In this document: in pieces, positions 43,787 through 55,218 of the stretch
Numbering within the stretch: position 1 is the first letter of the stretch
Layout of the letters: the number at the start of each line of letters is the position of its first letter
Assembly: GCA_033977485.1 (NCBI GenBank)
Contig: CM066984.1
Location: forward strand, 110,899,191-110,963,190
Reading direction: 5' to 3'
From: Hydrangea macrophylla
Lineage: Eukaryota > Streptophyta > Magnoliopsida > Cornales > Hydrangeaceae
DNA length: 64,000 nt
Program-made: the position numbers and the translations under genes
The notes under the pieces: model-generated
Told to the model about the DNA's origin: nothing
Database searches by the model: none
Seen by the model: only the letters and a program-made list of their open reading frames with translations

Positions 43787-46700
43787 ATGTTATCAGAATC
43801 ATTAGAATCTCCAAAAGCTACCACCACCACCACTACTACAACTACTGAAATTGCTCCGACTTCGTCTCCGAAGCCATCTTCCGATGAAGACTTCTTCTCC
43901 TCCGTCTCGTTCGCTTCGTCTTCTTCATCGGACGACAACAACAACGCCGACAAGCCATCATCGCCGCCGTCTCATCGGCCTCAGATCCCAATTGCATGGC
44001 CTTCCGACGGCGGTCTAACCCTAGATTGGGTCATGGACCTCATGGCCGCCTTCGACTGGTCATCTAAGAATCTGACTCCGATCGACTTACCCTCCGTTTT
44101 GCCCGTACAAGTCTTAGATCGTCTCGTCCTCTCCGCGTCTAAGATCCTCCACAAGGAGCCCAATTGCGTCAGGATCGATGATTGCAATTCCCAATCGCGC
44201 GTTGTGGTGGTTGGAGACGTTCATGGACAATTGCATGATGTTATGTTTTTGTTACGGGACGCTGGTTTTCCGGCGGATGATCGGTTCTTTGTGTTTAATG
44301 GTGATTATGTTGATAGAGGGGCTTGGGGTCTTGAGACTTTCCTTCTCTTGTTGGCTTGGAAGGTATAACTTTCGCTTTATATGATTATATATATATATAT
44401 AGGATTTTTTAGGCTTAAAAGCCTATTGCGATCACCCACTATGCTTATCTCCAGTGCGCAATGGGTAAGCGCATTAGGCGAATGCCCTGGGTTTTAAAGT
44501 CTTAAAAAAAAAAAATCCACGGGTCCGTGGTGCAGCGGGACTGGGCGTGGGTCCCGTGAAATTTTTTTAAGGCTTAAAAGCGCAGTGGTTTCACCCAGTG
44601 CGCTTATCCAGTGTGCACTTGGGAGCTAGACTCTATTTATATATAAGGATAATACTTGGGTACAACCTTCATACAACTATCATACAACCTCCCCAAAAGA
44701 TGTGTCTATTTCTTTTCTATGTCACAGTGGGGTCCAGTGGGGTCCAGTGACATCACAGAAAAGAGATAGACACATCTTTTGGGGAGATTGTATGAAAGTT
44801 GTATGAAGGTTGTGTCCCAAATATTACTCTATATATAATCATGTCTGTTGTTTCTGATGGAAAGATCAAAACTTTGGTGTGAATGCTTGGGAAAAAATAG
44901 GCATTGTCTTATGAATTAAGCTTTGATATATGCTGTTTAATGACAAATACGTTTACTATTTGAACTTGGATTTGAATTTGTATATGCTTGATGTAGTTGC
45001 TATAGAATTTTGAAGGTGATAGAAACTAAACTAAGCTTGCTTTGATACTATCTGCATCTGAAGTGATTTGAAAATTTAAAATTCTGGTTCTTCTATTTAG
45101 AAGGCTACTATATTTTCTTTTATACAATTTTTTTACTGGTAAAAACTTGTTTGATGTATTTGATTTTTTATGAGATGGGAAATGGTAAAAATGACGTGTA
45201 AGGACTAAAGGAAGCATATACCTAGCTTGCTGACCGAAGGCAACCCGGAACATAGCACGTTGTCATACATACAGTAGGAACAGGATACAATATGCCAAAC
45301 CACTATGTAAGGACAATTGGGGTTCATAAGACTATGTAAAAATAAATATAAAACTACAATGCTTTTCAGTTGAAGTTGGAAAAGTTGAATCAAATAGAAA
45401 CTCGATAACCATAAATGATTATGGAATGAGAAGCTAGATTATTCCTTCCAAATGCTTCAATCCAAGTTGGGTGGTTAAGTTTCAATTGCTTTATCTATAT
45501 TCTTACCTTACCAATAAATATTGAAGGACTTGATATACTTTTCCAAAACATTTAACATGATTAGATGGTAGATTGCAGAGATGGTTATGGTAAATCAGGT
45601 TATGTTTATTATAGAATTTGCAATTATGACCATAGTTTTTTTTTTAATCATATCAGGTTTATGGTTTCTTTATGTGTTCACTGTAGGGTATGCTATTTTA
45701 TCTAGAAATTGTGTTTTTGTTTCTTGGGATAAAACTCAATGATTGGTGTATTTAGTGAATTAGTGTACAAGTTGCTTGAATTATTTTTTTAAATTAAGAA
45801 GTTTCATCGGGATGATGCATTTTATAGGTTTTTATGCCACATAGGGTATATCTTCTTCGTGGGAATCATGAATCAAAATACTGTACTTCGGTGTATGGTT
45901 TTGAAAAGGAAGTCTTGACCAAGTATGGAGATAAAGGAAAGCATGTCTACCGCAAATGCTTAGGTTGTTTTGAAGGACTTCCTCTGGCTTCCATTATAGC
46001 TGGGCAAGTTTATACCGCACATGGAGGGCTTTTCCGCAGCGTAACCAGTACCCCACCAAAAAGAAGTAAAGGGAAGAAGAATCGTAAAATAATTCTCAAC
46101 CCGGAAGTTAGTTCTTTGTCTCTTGGTTCTTTAGAGGAGTTGTCTAAAGCTAGGAGATCTGTACTTGATCCTCCTTGGGAAGGTCTGAATTTGATTCCTG
46201 GTGATGTGTTGTGGTCAGATCCATCAATGAGTCCTGGTCTTTCTCCAAATAAAGAGCGAGGCATTGGTCTTTTGTGGGGTCCTGACTGTACCGAAGAATT
46301 TTTAAAGAAGTTCAATCTGAAGGTGAAGTCACAAATCAATATATATATATAATTTAATGGTGACATTTTTGTATTGTGATGGCTCTTATTACTCTCCCTG
46401 TGTCATCTATGATTTGATAAATTGCTTTACATGTGCTTTGTGTAATTTTCGCCAGCAAGATTCAATTACCAAAGTTGCAATTTCTTCGGCGATAGGATCT
46501 ATTTTAGCCTCATATTTATCAATTCATTCAATCGTTAATTGAATTCTAGGAGTTGAATATACATATGAAATAATTATTTACAACCTACATGGTTTGGAGC
46601 TTTCATTTTTTCATGAATGTACTGCATACGTTTCTTGAGTCATTGTCTTTAGCTATGCTTCTTGCTCAAGACTTGGGAGTTGTAGTTTGCTCTCTTTGTT

Positions 46701-49700
46701 TTTATACGTGTCCACTTATGCTTAGTGTTGAATGTTGACATGACTATCCTAACTGGTCCCTTATAAACAGGGCTTCGAAATTCATGTCTAATGGTTTCAT
46801 TTTTGAAAGCTTTGCAATTAAACTGTTTGTACAGTTATCCTTGTGTTCTCCTGAAGAACAGTACAGAAAGTGAATGCTTATACCACTATGTAATATCAGA
46901 TTATTGCATGTGCATGTGTATTGACAAGTATTAGTATGTAGGCTGTACTTCCAACCGATACCCAAGGGTAGGATTTGTATATTTTGCTACAGTTTGGATG
47001 GTTTATCAGTATGGAAGTGGTTGAAAATTTCTTTTCTAAGCAGATCATGGTAGTTGTTTTGAATTGACAAACGTCTACTCTGACTTCTTATATGAAACTT
47101 AACAGACTGTCTCGTTTCTTAACATTGTGTGTATTATTTGTACGGTAAGAAATTCTAAAGTATTAGCTAGTACTAAGAGTTGCAATGTTAACACTCTGTT
47201 GGCGTTCATTGTTATAAATCACAGTTAATTATAAGATCCCATGAGGGTCCTGATGCGAGAGAAAAGAGGAGTGGTCTTTCTGGAATGGACGAGGGCTACA
47301 CAATAGATCATGTTGTTGAGTCTGGAAAACTGATTACCTTGTTCAGTGCTCCAGACTATCCTCAGTTTCAGGTATCTTCTAACTTTTTGTATGTTCTTTG
47401 TCATCAATTCCAGCAGTAAGGGTACGTTTGATAACCCAATTAAGTGTTGAAAATGAAAAGATTCAGTACTTATTCTTTTTCAGTGCGTTTGATAACATAT
47501 CACTTAATTGAAAAAGTAGCCAAAAAACCACTGAAAACTTTAAGTGAAAAATTTCTACTGAAAATAATCACTGAATGCATTCTATTTCAGTAGTTGAAGT
47601 ACTGTTTTCAGTATTACAAATCCAATCACTTAAAATTTTCAGTACTTAAAATTCAGAACTTAATTTTCAGCACTTAATTTTCAGTTTTATCAAACGCACC
47701 CTAAGTCTTTCCTTCAGCTGCATGAGGTATGTTTGCAGCTTATGATGGTTTGTTGCTGTGATTATACTATTCCCAATATCCTTTCAACATCACATATTGG
47801 ATGACAAAGTTCTATATCCGTTTGCTTATATATGGTTAACGCTAGAATTACATGTGTGTTGTTCTTTTCAAATCATGAGTGTGCTTGAAGAGAATTGAGT
47901 TCTATAAGTTCTTCTACTCTGAGCTTAAACAAAGAAATGATGATAATTGCTTTCATTTTCCTTAATTCTTATTTGCCTGTAATAGGATGCGATGCGAGTA
48001 TTAAATTCCTCTCAAAAGATCTAGAGAAACTTGGGTAAAGAAGGAAAGTTCCCACAGTTAGGGTAATGGTGAGGACATCTCCATGGTAATGGGGAGACAT
48101 GCCCCTCTTGGAAACCTCTTCTAATTACTTGGAGAATTTTTCAACAGTTATATGTAATTAAATCCTAAAGTTTTCCATCTCATTCAACAGGAGGGCTTCT
48201 TAGAAAGCGGACTTTTGGAAAACTCTTCCTTGTTGGAATTTGTTGTCCAAAGCATATTACGAGCATGTTTGGAAAACGCCGGGGTGGGCCTTTTGAGTTG
48301 TAAGCTCATTTACAGAAGTACACTACGTTTTGTGGGGTTATAATTTTGACAAAACGTTCTTTTGTGGAATTTCCATCTTAGCTTCTCAAAACCAATATTT
48401 TAGACTTCTCGTGAAGTCTAAACTCATTTAAGTACCCGGCATGATTTTCATTATTGTCCTTTGTAAAAACAAGCTAATGTCTATTTTGACCACATACCAT
48501 TTATTCACAGTCAGGCCCCAGTTATCACTTCCTTTCTCCATAAATATGTTGCAAGTAATAGTAACTGCAACTTCATGCTAAAGTAACTCAGTATTCTTGT
48601 TCACATTTTCCATGAATTGTCTTTTCCATTTCCAACTTCAGCGGTTTATTTCTACTCCATATATGTTTTTTAGATTTCATTTGGAGTCAAGCAGGGGTGG
48701 ATCTAGAAAATCAAACCAGGGGGGCTTGATAGAGGCGGAACTTGACTGGGGCTGAAATTTATTTTTTTGGCCTATTTATACATATTTTGTGTATATTTTG
48801 TATAGATGATATAAGCTAATGCCATAAAAATTACCACAAAAACATGAGGGAGACGGGAGAATCCGAGAAGTGTGAATGGAAAATAAAAGTCCTAAATTTG
48901 TATTTGTAGGGGGGCTTAGTATCATAGTATGACAATTTTACAATAGAAGGGGGGGCTTTTAAAATTGTAAGGCGGGCTTAACTGTAAAATATATATTTTT
49001 TAGTGTAACTCTACAATTTTTAAAAATGGCTATATTTGACTCCGCCCCTAGAGTCAAGTATTATTAGAGGAGGTAATCCTATGATACAACTCGGTGGCTT
49101 AGAATTTATCATACTTTCCAAGTGACACATTTTGGCTCCATTTTGGTGCCAAAATTTGTCACTTGTACCAAATGGTTGTGACTTTGAAAACCACTTTGCT
49201 TTTAGAAAAAAACACCAAACAGTAAATTATTTTGGTGCTATTGCTACACTTTTGAAATCCATTTTCTCTCAAATTATTCCCTGAAACATGTTAGGTTTAT
49301 TTAACTCTAAATTCAAGGTCAAAGGTAATATGGTTAAGTAGGTAAAATTTTACACTTTTAAGATGTTGCCAACTTGCGACCAAACTTCATATGTAGATGC
49401 ACTTCTAAATACACATTCACCAAACAACCTATATTTTAAAGGACGTGTAGCACAGTCCATCCTATAAAGCCTATCTCTAAAATGGACTTATACTTTCAGA
49501 AGCTGCGCCAAACGCTTCTACATCTCTTGATTCACTTTCAAATTCTTGTGTGGAAATTGAGGTGATCTTTCACATTTGTGCTTGACATGGGCGTGTCCAA
49601 TGTGAATATTATGTATGCCAGCACGAGTTTGTTCAATTTAGAAAAATAGCTATATTCGATAGCTCATGCTTATTCGATCCAGCCATTTTTCTGAAATGAA

Positions 49701-51478
49701 CAACTTAACCGTAAACTTTTTTTTTCTACAAAAGATGAAAATGCTAAGCTGTACTTTTGAGAGTAATTGATATTACATGGCTTTGGTTCCACTGGACTTA
49801 ACTGCCCGTCTAGGAAGCACAGGTACGGCGGTCTGACACCCGGTGCGGCTGCGGCTGCGGCTGCGGCTGCGGCTGCGGCTGCGGCTGCGGCTGCGGCTGC
49901 GGTTGCCTTTCCGAAGAGTCCGTGCTTCCTAGCTGCCCGTTGTTTATGATCATATCTATGTGGTTTTTATGGTTTGGTCCACACAAAAAAGTGGATTGAG
50001 CTAGAGGGTTTTATGCTTTATTCCCTTAAGCTTTCTGAGCTATCCTAGAATCTTTTGGTGGCTGCAAGAAAACGAAGAAATTTATATTGGCTGTTACATC
50101 ATGTATTCTTCACAGGCAACAGAGGAAAGGTACAAAAACAAAGGTGCATACATTGTTTTGGAACCCCCTGACTTTGATACTCCAGTGTTCCATAGTTTTG
50201 AAGCTATTACTCCAAGACCTAAGGTATGGTGTTTCACTCATTTCAGATTGGGATGATGAATATAATTTTCACATTTTTAGTGGATGATATGAGGGAGGGC
50301 AGTCATGGAAAACTGCTGCAATATTCCATTTTATGACTCCAGTGTTTTGGAAATTTTGCCGTTGTTCCAGCCCATCATTCAGGGAGCCTCATGTGAGGAT
50401 ATTAAGAGCCCGCTTGGGTTAGCTTTTAAAATAATCACCTGTTGACATAAGACGATTTTATAAAAACTGAAAAACTGCAAAGGAATTAGACTTTAACTGT
50501 GAAAAATCTAATCCAAACCTATGTTACATGGTCTTGATTATAGGTGTCCGCATGGTTCAAGGTCGCGATCGCTGAGGTCGCGGAGACGACTCGGTCGCAG
50601 CGCTGTGGACTGGTATCGGGCGATACGCAAAGATACGCTAGATTTAAGGTTCAAAAAAATCTGGAAAAATAATGAAAAATTCTAAAATAATTAGAATAAC
50701 AAATTTGGCCTAATAGGTTGTCACAATACACAAATTGTACAAATTACAATATCACATAATATCCAATACACACGTTGCAGATTATCTGATAACACTATAT
50801 ACATAGTTGGGTAAACATTGTTCAATAACTACCAAATCAATGTCACATGGAGTGTGGGTTGAAAATCATCATTGTTATTCCCTTAATCGTCGTTATCCCA
50901 ACCAATGTCTTGTTTTGGAGCCATTCTAGCAAATTATTAAACAAGCATGATATTATGAGCAACAAAATACGTAAATTTAATAAGCAATAAACTTATTTTC
51001 ACTAATTTTTCATTTTTTTTTCCACATTATGCTAGCAAAAAAAAAATCACGTTAATTTTTTTAATTACTATATGAAAATAAAACAATAAAAACCCTAAGT
51101 GTATATCACTATTTTTTTTTCCAAGCATAATCTGATATTAAATATTAGATTATTATAATATACTGTAGTAAGTATTAGCAAAAATAAGTTTTAACATATA
51201 TATATATTATATTATATACCTAAGTAAGAGTAATACTTGGGACACAACCTTCCTAAAAGATGTTTCTATCTCTCTCTTGTGATGCCACTCTCTTGTGATG
51301 CCACTGGACCCACAGTGACACAAGAGAGAGATAGACACATCTTTTAGGAAGGTTGTGTCCCAAGTATTACTCCTTTAGTAAACACAATGTGAAAAAACCC
51401 TAATAAGTAATACAAGTTCAGCCGCAGCTTCCTTATCCAAAGTCTGGAAAGAACGACACACTCACACACCGTGAGACT

Positions 51479-51511
<33 letters not shown>

Positions 51512-52514
51512 CATAGATCTGCTGAAAGAGAGAGAGATGAGTAGATCTACTAAGGAAGAGAATGGTGATGATGGAGGAACAGATCTGTGAGAAAATATCA
51601 ATTTGGTTTGAGATCTCAGATCGTGGAGTCTCACGAAGCCCTCTCTACTTAAGATCTATGAAGATAATGTAGAAAAGGTAAGATTTGAACCATTTCTTTT
51701 TCGGACTCAACAATCTGTCGAGATTCGTCTCACCATCTCGGATGAGATCTCGCGCGATACGGCACCGTCTCGGCTAATACGGCATGATACAACCGATACC
51801 ACCACCGATACTTTGTCGTTTTGAACAATAATTGTATCGCTTGTATATCAAGTTTCGTTGGGCCTCAAAATCGAGTCAACTCAGCCGAGACGACTCGGTT
51901 TTTTGCCGAGACTTCGAACCATGGGTGTCAATGTGGGCAAGTATCCTAGTGTGGGACTTTCCAAACTTATGAATCTAAGAACACGGGAACACGACAATGA
52001 TTTTATAGAAAGTGGTGTTTTATGTAATAATTAGGCTTTAACATGATCATTTCGTCCAGTTGGAAAGGAATTTGAAACAAAACAAACACTACCAAAGACT
52101 GAGATATTATTGTACAAATAGTAACATGATTCTTGGAAAATGTCCTACTAGAAGTGTTGGACACATCCCATACTTTGTCCGAGTGTCAAGTATTTGATGA
52201 TACGAGTACTACTTCAACCTATTATGTCTGAGTCCGTGTTACATTGATCCAAACAGTAATAACACCTTTTTAGACAAACACTAATAAGTGATTGTTTGCA
52301 CCGAAAAAAGCTATCCCAAACGGGCTCCAAATGGCCTCAAGGGTTTCCTTGTTTCATGCGAGGTTTATCCTATGTGGTACTAAATGTAAATAATATTCCT
52401 TGTGTAGTGAACTTGATATAATTTCTGTTGCAGGTAAATCCCTATTATGATTATGAGGATGTGATTGATTCTGATGAAGAATTGGACCTAGCATCAATGG
52501 TTCCAGCTTCCTGA
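43787..52514 (+). CDS. PP7: Serine/threonine-protein phosphatase 7 (PP7)
   Basis: Five exons, all phase 0 with GT/AG borders: 43787-44362, 45828-46322, 47225-47371, 50116-50223 and 52434-52514, giving 468 residues. The Ser-rich, acidic N-terminus (T-runs near residues 12-20) precedes a PPP catalytic domain. Metal and catalytic motifs are complete: GDVHGQ (about 142-147), GDYVDRG (about 172-178), GNHES (about 204-208), AHGG, RSHE (about 361-364) and SAPDYPQF. The PP7-specific insert ([13 protein letters not shown] to [10 protein letters not shown]) and [16 protein letters not shown] identify the subfamily. Arabidopsis PP7 is a nuclear, calmodulin-binding phosphatase in cryptochrome blue-light signalling and thermotolerance. 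The ATG at 43787 is the first in frame. Introns 1 and 4 contain many MITEs; the coding sequence is intact. Confidence 0.96.
44646..44830. mobile_element. MITE in PP7 intron 1
   Basis: An inverted-repeat element with ends AGGATAATACTTGGG and CCCAAATATTACTCT and long arms (CCCCAAAAGATGTGTCTAT facing ATAGACACATCTTTTGGGG). The centre repeats GTGGGGTCCA. A second member of the family lies in intron 4 at 51229-51372. Exact borders are uncertain because the flanks are TA-rich. Confidence 0.8.
47420..47701. mobile_element. PIF/Harbinger-type (Tourist-like) MITE in PP7 intron 3
   Basis: The ends GGGTACGTTTGATAA and TTATCAAACGCACCC are inverted. The 3-bp duplication TAA lies at 47417-47419 and 47702-47704, the target typical of PIF/Harbinger. 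It is 282 bp, AT-rich and non-coding. It lies 48 bp after exon 3. Confidence 0.82.
48692..49050. mobile_element. hAT-type MITE in PP7 intron 3
   Basis: The terminal motifs CAGGGGTGG and CCGCCCCTA are inverted. The 8-bp duplication GAGTCAAG is perfect at 48684-48691 and 49051-49058, as expected for hAT. It is 359 bp with G-runs and no coding capacity. Confidence 0.85.
49810..49932. mobile_element. hAT-type MITE carrying a GCGGCT repeat array
   Basis: The ends CTAGGAAGCAC and GTGCTTCCTAG are inverted. The 8-bp duplication CTGCCCGT is perfect at 49802-49809 and 49933-49940. Nearly half of the 123 bp is an array of about 9.7 copies of GCGGCT (49845-49902). Reading it as protein gives only poly-alanine, so I do not call a gene. 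A relative with the same ends lies at 61336-61514. It is in PP7 intron 3, about 180 bp before exon 4. Confidence 0.9.
50551..51923. mobile_element. hAT-type non-autonomous element in PP7 intron 4
   Basis: It begins CATGGTTCAAGGTCGCG; the end reversed reads CATGGTTCGAAGTCTCGG. Further in, both ends carry GAGACGACTCGG or its complement. The flanks GGTGTCCG (50543-50550) and GGTGTCAA (51924-51931) share six of eight bases. It is 1373 bp without a transposase. A smaller MITE (51229-51372) and a GA run (about 51479-51505) are inside it. Confidence 0.75.
51229..51372. mobile_element. MITE nested in the hAT element of PP7 intron 4
   Basis: The arms GAGTAATACTTGGGACACAA and TTGTGTCCCAAGTATTACTC are perfect inverted copies that continue into AGGAAGGTTGTG and AAAAGATGT. 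A duplicated TCTCTTGTGATGCCACT lies in the centre. It is the same family as 44646-44830 and younger, judging from its near-perfect arms. Confidence 0.83.
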
Positions 52515-53451
52515 AAAAGTTCATTACCACCTCTTCTTTTAATATTGTATGATTTATCATTATAGTGTACATTTATTTGCTCTGCGGTTTTGTGGTGTGT
52601 TTATTTTGTATATCGCTGGAGGCCAGCCAGCTGCCCTCTTCAAATGTATGAATCTTTTGTACGGGGCAGTGTATACTTTATAGGTATAGGCATATGATCA
52701 TTTTGTTAATTCCATAAGATTTGCATTGCAGCAGTAATTATTTGCTCTATGTACCCAAAGAAAAATGAAAAAAATAAAAATAAAAATATTAGTTGAATCT
52801 GCAATTTTGTACAATATATATTTGTGTCTGTTAGTAGTTATTGACTCTGTCCCAAAAAAAAAATGTCAAAACCAAAGAAGAACGAGAGATTAGAATGGGG
52901 AAAAAAATGAAAAAAAGAAGATGAATCTTCTTCTTCTTCTTCCGTGGTGCGAGTCTTGACATCTTAAGTATCAGTACTCTTCCTTTTATTTTTTTGGTTC
53001 ATTGTTTAAGAGAAATGTTACTCGTACGATTTTCAAATGCTTTAATAGTTGTATAGCATGTTGTGGTAATGATTAATGGTGTCAGGTACCGTTACATGCA
53101 GTACAACTAGTAAATCATTTGAGTATCAAATTTGGGAATCATAGCTTTAGTCATTGTCTAATGGCTTCTTGTGTAATAAAAAAAAAACTTGCACCGAAAC
53201 CAAAATTTGAAATATGAGACATGACAAATTCACAATGCACATCTTCCTATTAGCTGCTATATCTTTTTATCTATAACTAAGGGTAATCAGATTCTCAAAA
53301 TTCAATGCAATTTTGTGGATATAGAGGCTCTTGTATGAGCAAATTCAAAGCTGGTGCTCAGTGTCAAAGCCTAAAATCTGTAAGCACATGAATATCATCA
53401 GGCTAGTTCCTTGGTTGGGCTAAATATGAGCTCGGGCTGTGAGGAAATAGC

Positions 53452-53632
53452 TAGGGGTGAATACTGTTCGGTTGAGTTTAGAATAGTTCTGTTTGGTTGT
53501 GATTTTCAAGCAAATCAGACATTTTTGGTTCGATTTAGTGTATTTTGTCGGTTCGGTTCGGTTTATTATGCTAAACGAAAATTTCAGTAGTCGACCGAAT
53601 TGATCGGTCTGGTCGATTTGCTTACAACCCTA
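53452..53632. mobile_element. hAT-type MITE
   Basis: The inverted ends TAGGGGTG and CAACCCTA flank GGTTCGG-rich sequence. The flanks GAAATAGC (53444-53451) and GAAATAAT (53633-53640) match at six of eight positions. It is 181 bp and non-coding. Confidence 0.7.
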
Positions 53633-54904
53633 GAAATAATCAGAAATAACCGTGTATGGTTCGATGAGGTATTCCACAATGACATCCCAAAATGCTAAGG
53701 CATACGCATAGACCAAGATTCCGCTGCATTGGTCTGGCATGTCTCTGGTGTTTCATTTGGGCTTACTAGGGTGATACTCCAAGATGAAGCTCAAACCGAT
53801 CAAGTATCAGATGGTCCTCCAACCAAGCCAACTTTAACTTATCCAACAGGTCGAAATGGTAAAAAGCAGCTGTTCGACCAGAGTGAAGATCTTGCATGGA
53901 GAGTCAGAAACGTGAGGGATTCTTTCGTAGATCGTACGTATCATATCCCTGAATATCCGTAGTCGGCCCCTTAGATGACGTTATCCAATCATTTCTTTAA
54001 TCAGATTGGTTGGCAGGAATTAAGATAAGGAATGATTTGAAGTTGGGTTTTGGCACACACACTTTTTGACACACTACACTATAAACACATATACCTTGTG
54101 TTGATTGAATTTTTCACATTTTTCTGTGTACCACTTACACAGCACATGATACATGCATTTAAAACTGAGTGTCAAAAAGAGTGTGTGTGTGGCACTACTC
54201 TTTGAAGTTTTCTTATCTTGATTATGGAAAACCTTTGTTATCTTGGGTATGGTAATGTTGCCTTACCTCTTCACCCATGACTGCTATAAATACAGCAAGT
54301 TGGCCATCAAACAAAGGACTCCGCGTCACACACTCAAATCCAGCATTCCAGAAAGCACACAAAGAAGTTGGATTTTGATTAAACCTTTTATATCACTCTA
54401 CTCACAAGTAGTATTAGGAAACTTTTGTTTGTTATATTGAACCACTTCCTAGCTCTTGCACGCTCGCTCATAAACATAGCAAACAAGCAAAAAAAAAAGG
54501 CCAAACAAATGCACAAAATTGCACTTCGTCCATTTCTCGATTCCACCGAACACGACGCAACTCTAAACCGACGAGTCAATTCCTGATAAGTCGGTTGGAT
54601 GACGAAACCCGATAATTTTCGGGGTGAATGAATAGGTAAAGGGTCATACGACTCATACGACTTCAGCCCAACTCACCGGATCCTGGACACCCTTACAAAG
54701 AGGGAATCAGCTGCAAAGAATCAAAGTTCAGGGGAAATTAATGAAAATTTTCAAATACAGAAGGGATGTCTAAGATATTCTTAGAATTATCAGGGAGGTC
54801 AGTATAATTTACATAAGATGTAACCTCAGCATCTCTAATCTCTATTATGGCCAAAGCTTCAATTTTTGAGTTTCTTCCCTCATAAAACCCTACTTGTAAG
54901 GTTG

Positions 54905-54909
54905 CCTCT

Positions 54910-54950
<41 letters not shown>
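54905..54950 (+). repeat. CT microsatellite upstream of the FRS5-like gene
   Basis: A CT run of over 30 bp following CCCTCCCTC, about 270 bp before the ATG at 55219. The position suggests the 5' leader or core promoter, a common place for such tracts in plant genes. Confidence 0.8.
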
Positions 54951-54954
<4 letters not shown>

Positions 54955-55218
54955 GTGTGCGAAGTTACTTGCTAGAAGATCAGGTTTATGCTGTCTTGGT
55001 CGATATTTGTGTATATGATATAATACATATGATCGTGCGGTCAGTTATACACTATTTCCCTCCTTGTAAATGCTTTGTAACTAGACACATCCATGATTAA
55101 TTTGCTCTCAATTCTGAAAATTCATATGTAAACAAACATAGTCTCTCTTCTATTTAATAGCTATTTTTGTTTGGTTTTCGGAACGAAAGTAAAAAAGAAG
55201 AAGTGATTAGCTCTAAAA

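Larger units (their letters stand above)
52515..55218. other. Intergenic region between PP7 and the FRS5-like gene
   Basis: PP7's 3' UTR should occupy the first few hundred bases. The only clear element is the hAT MITE at 53452-53632. A 77-codon frame at 53729-53962 lacks a recognisable domain. At 54905-54950 a CT run lies about 270 bp before the next start codon, probably in the FRS5-like gene's leader. Confidence 0.5.

Noticed and set aside
44521..44560. GC-rich stem-like stretch in PP7 intron 1 that might be a tRNA or small RNA gene
   Set aside because: I could not place the tRNA arms or conserved A and B boxes; it looks like part of a repeat.
49767..49949. Open frame with a long alanine run
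   Set aside because: It is the GCGGCT array inside a hAT MITE with confirmed target duplications; there is no other coding evidence.
53729..53962. 77-codon frame (MVWHVSGVSFGLTRVILQDE...) between PP7 and the FRS5-like gene
   Set aside because: I find no domain, splice partner or promoter. It may be part of an unrecognised repeat, so I do not call a gene.
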